This document shows, in pieces, positions 56,304 to 64,000 of a stretch of 64,000 nt of DNA. The translations under genes were made by a program, and so were the position numbers. This DNA is from Lojkania enalia (lineage: Eukaryota > Ascomycota > Dothideomycetes > Pleosporales): contig ML986695.1 of assembly GCA_010094045.1 (NCBI GenBank), positions 82,643-146,642 on the forward strand, written 5' to 3'. The number at the start of each line of letters is the position of its first letter. Positions within the stretch are counted from its first letter, which is position 1. Under the pieces are notes generated by a model. The model saw only the letters and a list, made by a program, of their open reading frames with translations. It searched no databases and was not told where the DNA came from.

Positions 56304-59136
56304 ATATACCTTATAAATAAGCGGCCTATATAAGTAAATAGTCTACTCTATTAACTTTTTTAACCTTTATATATATATATAGCTTAATAACTAAATAATA
56401 TAATAGTAATTTACAACTTATATAATTATTCTATAAAAACCTCTATATTTTTTTAGTATATATAAGAATTATATTTAGTCTTACTATAGTAGCTATAGTA
56501 TATTTTATACTATCTGCTTATATCTAATCGCACCCTAAATTAGTATATTATAACTTAAGTTTCCTTTTTATTATCCTTTTTAGTAATAATTATCTCTTCT
56601 TATACTTTTATTAGGGTCTCTTATATTTAAATCCGCCTTTTTTTCTACTATTTCTATTTTATTACTATTTTATTTACTTTTTAAAAGCTAACAATTTTAT
56701 TATATATTAATCTAATCTAATATATTACTTTTATAAAGCCTTTCTTAAGTTAATTTAGCTTTTTAATAATAGAAGCTAATAAAAAGTTTATATCTCTTTA
56801 AATCTAATTATAAATTAATATTAATTAAGTTTCTAGCTTATATATATTACTTAGTATTTTTACTTTTTCTAGGATATTATCTTATACTAGTAGTATTAGT
56901 ATATAAAGCTTTATATTAAGCTTTAAAAGTACTACTTCTAAATTAAACGAGATTAAACTAGCTCTTTAAAAGCTTATATAGATATTATCCTTTATAATTA
57001 ATATATTAAAAGTAGCTTTAAAAGTTAAAAAGAACTTAAGTTTTATAATATAGTTAATATAATTATATATTAAAATTAAGATCTAATTTCTATATATATA
57101 TTTTAATAGTAAAAAGTAGTTTATATCTAGTAGCTATAATAGATATAATAAATAAGCTAGTAACATATAATATAAGTAAGCTAATTATCTAAGCGAGCTG
57201 ATTATAATACTAAAACTCTACTAAAATCGCGATAATTATACTTTATAGTATTATACTATAACTAACAACTATAGAATTAATTTAGAAAGAAGCTAGAATA
57301 TAGCTTATACTTTAAGCTCTTTAATAAGATATAATATTAACTATATATCGCGTTATATTAATCTATAATATTTTCTAAAGTATACTTAGTATATAAAAGT
57401 AAAGAATAGCTTTATAATATAATTACCAGCCTAATTTAATAAAGCTTAGTAAAACTAAGAAGTAGGTAATTGTTTAGTATATATTAGATCTAGATATAAG
57501 AGAATTTCTACTATAGCTTACTACTATTTAAAATATAGCTAATTTACTACTAGCTATATACTCTACTAGCTAGGTTAGAAAGAACTAGGTAGAGAACTTT
57601 ATTAAACGTACGCCTAAGCTTAAGGTTAAATTTAATTAAAAGTATAACTATTTAAGAACTAAATATAAGAATTCTAAGGTTATAAGAGGCTAGTTCTACC
57701 TTATATAGAATATAAAGGCTAAGTACAGTATTATTAACAAAGATATATACAACTTTAATAAATTAAGCTTTATAATAGGCGTAATATTAATAGAAGTAGT
57801 AGTTACTAGCTCTAAGAGATAGAATTAACTAAAGCAGTTCTAGCTAAATAATTATAAGTAGACTATAGTTATCTAGAATATTAACGTAATAAGATAGATA
57901 ATACTATCTTTTATTATCTTTATAAGTACTTACTACCTCTCTATATAGTATAAAGAAGATAATATTCTACTAACCTATGCTATATAAGTTACTAATAACA
58001 GCTAGACAATAAATAATATTAGTATTAAGTAGTTAAAGTACTTTAACGCGTATATAAAGAATCGTACTATTAGTACATATTAATTGCTAATTTTTAATAG
58101 CTATAAAAGCTACAACTTACTTAAATTTAGACAGCTCTATAAAGAAAAGAATATTATTACTTTCTATATACCTCTATATTTATCGTATCTACTATAGCTA
58201 TTAGATATAGGTTGTTTCTTACTTTTAAAGACTGCGTATAGGTACTAAGTTAAGTAGCTAATATATAGTTATATTAACTATATTATAAAAATCGAGTTTT
58301 TACCCTACTTTAAAGCAGCTTTTAATATAGCAATTATAAAGAGTAATATCCTAAATAGTTTTTAAAGTACTAGTCTAGTTCTATTTAACTTAAATATAGT
58401 ACTATTAAAGTTTAAAGTTTAACTATATATATTAATACCTTTTATAGTCGAAGATACTTTTTAGAAGTTAAAAATACTAAGTAATCCTATTAAATTTAGA
58501 TTTTAATCTACGTACATTTAATTAAGAGTTTAAAAGTACCTAAATAGTTTATCTACTTTAATAGTAGAGGTATTTAAATAGTTTATAAAGGGTGCTATAT
58601 ATATAATATATAAAAACGTACTATTATATACTTAAGTTACTAAGCTTTAAGCAGCTAATAAAGCTGCTATATAATATTAATCGTATAAAGAAAGTATATA
58701 TAGAAGGAAGGTAATCTAATAATTAAAGAAGGCGCTGAATTAACTACTCTAAAAGATTTTAGCGCTTATACTAATAGGAAGAAAAGTAGGAAGAAGACGC
58801 GTATTAATAGAGACTAGCCGACTTAAAAATACTATAGATAGTATAGTAAGGTTAGGTATAACTCGCAGACGTATAAAAATAATACTATAAATATAGAAGA
58901 ATAGGCTACTATATTATATAGTATAATAGAATATAAGAAAGTATAATATTTTACGAAAAGTAGTCGTAATTTTAGTATAGTCTTAATATTATAATCAGCT
59001 CGCTTAGATAATTAGCTTACTTATACTATATATTATATAAAATAGAATAATATTTTATTTCTTATAGAGTTTCTAGAAATTAAGTAAGTTATAGCTATTA
59101 TAACTATTAAATATTAGTAGTTAATATATAACGTAA
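56304..59136 (+). mobile_element. Pogo-like transposon (second subfamily), plus orientation
   Basis: Starts with a terminal repeat (ACCTTATAAATAAGCGGCC) that recurs inverted at about 63690-63737. Plus-strand transposase similarity through stops: FNSYKSYNLLKFRQLYKE near 58100, then YLSYLL, then IEFLPYFKAAF and SLVLFN near 58300-58400, and a basic C-terminal region near 58690-58830. The part 56440-57200 looks like inverted material of a related element. Mosaic and non-functional. Confidence 0.6.
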
Positions 59137-60973
59137 AGTACTATTAAGCTGGCTATATTACTAAGCCGGCCACTTTTTCTTAGTACTACTAATACTATAT
59201 ATAAGACCTTAATTTACTTGCTATCTATAAGAGAACCTATATATAAGATACTTAGACTAGATTTAGAAGAAGCTTCTATATCTTTTTAGCATATATAAGC
59301 GTTATATCTAGTCTTTCTATAGTTCTTATAGTACTATTAACTAGGTTAAGCTAGTTCCTTACTACTACTACTATAAGCTTTTTTAGATTGCTAAGGAGCT
59401 GTAGATACCTTAACAGCTCTATATAAAGCTCTCTTACTATATTCTATCGTACTATTATACTAGATTCGCTTCCGTTTATATATTTTATACTTTATTATAA
59501 CCTTTAATTACTCTTTAAGCTTTATAATCTAGTAGTTTATAAGAGTATTTTAATACAGTATTAATTCAGCTCCTTTTATTAGCTGTAAGAAACCTTCTTT
59601 AGCTTCTTTTAGTAATCGTACGAAGGACCTCTATATAAGAGTTAATTATAACCTAAATTCTTATATATTACTTAGTATTTTTAACTACTATAGTATTTCT
59701 AGTAGAGGTACCTCTAATAGTATATATAACTAGATTTTAAGACGTTTAAAAATAACCTATATATTAATAGAAACTAGTTTAGATATTTTAAAGGCCTTTT
59801 TACAATTCTTATACGTAAATATATTAAAAAACGCGTCTCTAAAGGCTGGTAAGAAGCCTTTCTTATTAATATAGTAGACGTGTTAGTATACTAAGTCTTA
59901 TATATACTAGGAGTACTTTAGTTTTAATAGTAAGAAGTATACTATATTAAGTAGCTGTAGGATATATAATAAATATACTAGTATATAGAGGGTAAGGATC
60001 TTTTATATAAGGTAATAATCCTTAAAATTCTGGTTTAGATAGCTCTTATAGCTATTAAGAATAAGTAGCCTATATAACTCTACCTAACGCGTTTTTATAT
60101 ATATATTAAAGTACTTTAACTACTTAAGACTAAATTTATTATTTATCTATCTATTTTTAGAAACTAAGAGCTTCTAGTTATATAGTATATCTATCTTCTT
60201 ATACTATACTAAGATATAGACGCGTCCTTTATAGATAATAAATAGTAGGGTTATATACCTAATAGTATAGATACTTTAGATTACTATAATCTACTCCCGA
60301 TTATCTAGCTAAATAAGCGTAGGTCTTATATAGTATTCTAAACTTATAACAACTTTTATAGAGCTAATTATACTTATCTAGAAGTCTATCTTATTAAAGT
60401 TATAGATATTATCTTTATAGATACTATACTTAGCTACTGTCTCTTATACGAGCTTAAACCACGCGTTAATAACCTCTAGATCTTCTTATAATATCTTCTA
60501 ACAGTCCTTTACTCGATTAAAAACTATTTTAAGCTTATTTATATACGATATAAATTGTTTAAACTAGTTCTTACTTATAGGTATTTTATCCCGTATATAT
60601 AATAGTTTATCTATTATATCTACTACCTTATAAAGCCGCAGCGTAAATCCTCGTAAATTAAGGTTAAAGATATATTATATAATTGTCTATTTTTTAGTTA
60701 CTATAAGCTTTATATAATTTAGTTAAGTTTAAGGTTAAAAGGTAATTCTATAAAGCTAGTTAGAAAGCTACTAGTATTATACGTTAAAAGCTACTGCAGT
60801 ATATCGTATACTTTAAAATTAGCCTAAAGTATAGGCTTAAAAGGTAAGTTTAATTCTACCTTCTTAATTAGATAGATTAGCTTCGTGTTGTTAAGATATA
60901 GTGTTGTATACGGAAAAGTTGCTATATTAAGAAAAAGTGGCCGGCTTAGTAGTATAGCCGGCTCGATAGTACT
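59137..60973 (-). mobile_element. Pogo-like transposon with 46-bp terminal inverted repeats
   Basis: Terminal repeats 59137-59182 and 60928-60973 pair over 46 bp with four transition mismatches (core CTAAGCCGGCCACTTTTTCT). Length 1,837 bp. Inner sequence aligns with the minus-orientation element at 42566-43676, so the transposase runs on the minus strand. The right terminal repeat retains more C and G than the left. Stop-riddled. Confidence 0.8.
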
Positions 60974-61229
60974 TTATATTATCTATTATATAATCTTTTA
61001 TATATTTATAAAAGTATTTTAACTATTTAATACTAAGTTTATTTATTATCTAACTATTTTTATTAACTATAATAGCCTAGTTCTTAGGTATATTATTATC
61101 TTTATACTAGATAGAGAGATAGTAGTAGCTAGTAATAATAATAAAGGGTAGAAGTATTTAGCTAGTAATATTAATCCTCTAAATTACTAAAATCTATTTA
61201 TAATTATCTAATTAAATTATCTTTAATAT

Positions 61230-63073
61230 AATCTACTATTAAGCGGTTAAAACTACTAAGTAGTTAATAACCTACCTAATTTTAATTTTAAAGTAGAATA
61301 TCTCTATAACTATTAAAATAATTAATTATATAATAATATTTATATAATTCTTACTATTTAGTATTTTAATTAAAGCTATTTTATACGTTTTAATATAATA
61401 GTCTAGCTTCTAACAACACCTATAATATTTTAGTTAATATAGTCAACTATAACTATTTAGGCCTTTTTATTCTATTTAACAGCCTTCTTATTATTACTTT
61501 ACTAATTATAGCCTATCTAATATAGAGACGGTACTTATACCTTTAATTACCTTATATTTACGCTTCTTATACTTTATAAGTATTATATTTGCCGCCCGGA
61601 GATTTCTATTCTCTATCTCTAAAAACGACTGCCTATATACTATAGATATAATACCCTTTATAAGACTTATAAGGCCCTCGAGTATTAATATTAGTAAATT
61701 ATCTTAATATTATTCTACGCGCTATTATATATATTATATCTAGTACTCTACTTCTAAACGATTATATAGTATTTATAACTACTATTTAGTAGGTTCTAGA
61801 AGTAGTAGCGTTAGAGTTTATAAAGCTTAGATATTAAGCTTTAAAATAATATAATCTAGACTAAATAGGACTAATCTAAACCCTTTAAAGTCTCTAGCTA
61901 TATTTTTATTAGTAATAGCGTTATTAAAGGCCGTTTTAAATATAGGTAGAAAGTCTTCTTTAAATATATAGTTAATATAATACTAAATTAAACTTTTAAT
62001 CTCCTTACTATATATATACTTTAATAGACTAAAATAGCCTATATTAAGTAGTTGTAGAAGATAAGATAAGTATAGAAGTATATAAAATATAATAATATTA
62101 CATTCTTTATAATAATTATAAAATTTGATAAAATTATAGCTATTATAGCCGTCTATAATAAGTAGTTGGTAGGTACTAGTAGTACTAGCTTTAGTATATT
62201 TATTAAAGTATTTAAGCTATTTAAACTTATATTTAATAGACGTTTAGTTTTTCTTACTAATAGATAAAACCTATTAAGGCTTATCCGCAATTAACTAGTA
62301 CTAGGTATTATATTATTACGCGCCCTTAAGAATAATAAATAGTAGAACTAGCTAGCTATATATATTTACTACTATAATTACTATTACCTATTTAGTATTA
62401 CTAGGCTAGATAGATTTAGGTATTTATCGCCTCTTAGTACTAGTAATAACTATTCTTAGGCTAATTTTACCTATTTAAAAGCCGGTCTCGTTAAAATTAT
62501 ATATATTTTTATTAAAGATACTATATTTAGCCTTAATATTATATATAAAGTAGAACTAGTTTTAAATAATCTTAAAATCTTCGTTTAGAGCTTTTTAATA
62601 GTTATATTATTAATTAACGCGTAATTTAAACTCTAGAATATATAAGATAAAATAATTAGGCTAATTTTTACTAATAGATTATTAACCGTGATTAAAGAGT
62701 AGTTTATTAGTTATATCTTATAGTATATTAAGATTAAGCTAAAACCTACGCGTATCTATATTAAGTATATAGTTTATAATTAACCTCTCCTCTAGCTCTA
62801 TAAGATTCTTCGAATTAGGGGTGTAATCAGCTCTATAAGGTCTTCTATTATAGCGCTCTCTTAAGATAGTATAGCTAACTTTAAACGCTTACGCTACAGC
62901 TATATTTAACTTAAATTAACCTTATTTAAAAGCTTTATTTACTATAGTTATATCGGCTTTAAATAAGTATATTCTATTATATAGTTATAGAGATATTACG
63001 AAAATTAATAGGGTAGTAGAGATTTTAGTAGGTTACTAACCGTTTAGTAGTTTTAACCGCTTAGTAGTAGATT
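61230..63073 (-). mobile_element. Pogo-like transposon with ~46-bp terminal inverted repeats (third subfamily)
   Basis: Terminal repeats 61230-61275 and 63028-63073 (core AAGCGGTTAAAACTACTAA) pair with only transition mismatches. Length 1,844 bp, close to the 59137 element. Minus-strand reading near 61490-61650 resembles the basic C-terminal tail of such transposases (NLRAANIILIKYKKRKYK). It interrupts an older element. Confidence 0.75.
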
Positions 63074-63737
63074 ACGTTAGTTAATTATATCTTTTTATAC
63101 CTATAATAGCTAGTTATAATAAGAGAATATTTATTTAAAAGCTAGATTTATTAAAATTATATATATTTTTATCTATAATATTATACTTCTTTTTAGTATA
63201 TTATATAAAATTAAACTAGCTTTTAATTACTTTAGAATTTTTATATAAAGCTTTCTAGTAATTATAAAACTAATTTAGGCGTATCTTAAAGCTTAAAAGT
63301 ATATCTAATAAAATTTCTAAACTAATATATACTAATCTAGCCTATATTATATTTAGTAATTAAGCTATTAGTTATATTTTATATAGTAGTTAAAATAGAT
63401 GTAAATTCTTATAAATCTAGGTTAAATATATATTAAATAATAACCTTCTCTTTAGATTTTATTAGTCTTTTTAAGTTAAACTTAAAATTATACTATAAGT
63501 AGATTCTAGTATATTATTAGTATACAGTCGTTTAAATTATATTAAATATTAAAATAACGTATCTTCTACTATTTATTTAGCCTCTTTTAGTAGTTAAGAG
63601 GGTTAAGTTTACTTAATTCTCGTTTTAAACTATATTCTTATTATTTTATTATTATATTATTATTAAAAGCTTAAGTATTATATTTTAATAATAAAGTAGA
63701 CTACTTGCTTATATAGGCCGCTTACTTATAAGGTACG
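63074..63737 (-). mobile_element. Terminal part of older pogo-like element, minus orientation
   Basis: Ends at about 63690-63737 with the inverse of the terminal repeat at 56304-56352 (AAGTAAGCGGCCTATATAAG). Together with 60974-61229 it seems to be one element split by the insertion at 61230-63073. Confidence 0.55.
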
Positions 63738-63939
63738 TTAATTACTATATAAACTATTAAAAGTTAACTATAATTAAAGAGTAGATAATTATATAATATA
63801 TTTCTAATCTAGATTTATAAGAATTTATACTTTAGTTATATAAAGTAGTAGATATAGTAGATAAACTATTAACTATATATAGTAAAAAGTTAGTAAATAA
63901 GAATTAGGTTAAAAAATTTATAATATATAATATATTCTA

Positions 63940-64000
63940 CTATTAAAGCGGCTAAACTATTAAAGCGGCTAAACTATTAAAGCGGCTAAACTATTAAAGC
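63940..64000 (+). repeat. 17-bp tandem repeat in a transposon terminal region, cut by window end
   Basis: CTATTAAAGCGGCTAAA repeats at 63940, 63957 and 63974, with a fourth partial unit from 63991. One or two copies of the same unit form the ends at about 42255, 42570 and 43680. The continuation lies outside the window. Confidence 0.85.

Larger units (their letters stand above)
55620..64000. repeat. AT-rich, RIP-like block of nested transposon copies (block 2)
   Basis: Same composition and decay pattern as 41500-52760. Several nested pogo-like elements in both orientations are recognisable from terminal repeats and residual transposase similarity. No host gene is visible. The block continues beyond the window. 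Confidence 0.85.

Noticed and set aside
63940..64000. CRISPR-like array
   Set aside because: The units are directly adjacent 17-bp tandem copies without spacers, in a eukaryotic transposon end.

Overview
The window is nuclear DNA of a filamentous ascomycete (Pezizomycotina). The signs are canonical 48-195 bp introns with GT, CTAAC-like branch sites and AG, an AA9 lytic polysaccharide monooxygenase (LPMO) and a second, AA11-like LPMO, a DUF4045/gelsolin protein, and sharply bounded AT-rich blocks of transposons degraded in the way repeat-induced point mutation (RIP) degrades them. A leotiomycete would fit this bipartite layout, but nothing here fixes the class.

Layout. 1-28 kb is an accessory, gene-sparse half with GC-balanced DNA. 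It holds a hemerythrin-like protein (1014-1855), three small two-exon secreted, GPI-anchor-like proteins on the same strand (3566-4172, 6019-6810, 8496-9056; the last two are clearly paralogous), an AA11-like LPMO (10920-11909), an SRPBCC/Bet v1-fold protein (18063-18563), a pseudogene with three in-frame stops (19285-20154), a Cys/His-motif fungal protein (20979-21827), an unrecognised three-exon gene (25182-26046) and an AA9 LPMO (26475-27437). A dispersed repeat of about 180 bp carrying a phased GATATC array just upstream of a TATA-like box occurs at 9351-9531 and 23730-23912.

28.7-40.0 kb is a conserved housekeeping block, all on the minus strand: a DUF4045-gelsolin protein (1,625 aa), ARL2 GTPase (six exons, one of 17 nt), phosphatidylinositol synthase PIS1 (four exons), and the DEAD-box ribosome-biogenesis helicase DRS1 (with a stop-free 54-bp intron).

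41.5-52.76 kb and 55.62-64.0 kb are AT-rich blocks made of nested, heavily mutated elements: pogo/Fot-like DDE transposons with terminal inverted repeats, and two copies of a Ty3/gypsy chromovirus facing each other as a palindrome of about 3-kb arms around a 720-base assembly gap. Between the blocks lies a GC-balanced island of about 2.9 kb with an intact Nudix hydrolase and a decayed methyltransferase. A 141-bp tandem duplication at the island edge has one AT-converted copy and one largely intact copy.

The genes do not form one pathway. The secreted proteins and LPMOs fit extracellular or wall-associated roles; the minus-strand block covers actin regulation, tubulin-folding GTPase function, phospholipid synthesis and 60S ribosome assembly. 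I found no convincing new defence or biosynthetic system. The best leads are the secreted-protein cluster, the duplicated GATATC promoter module, the C-to-T-type stop pseudogene and the chromovirus palindrome.
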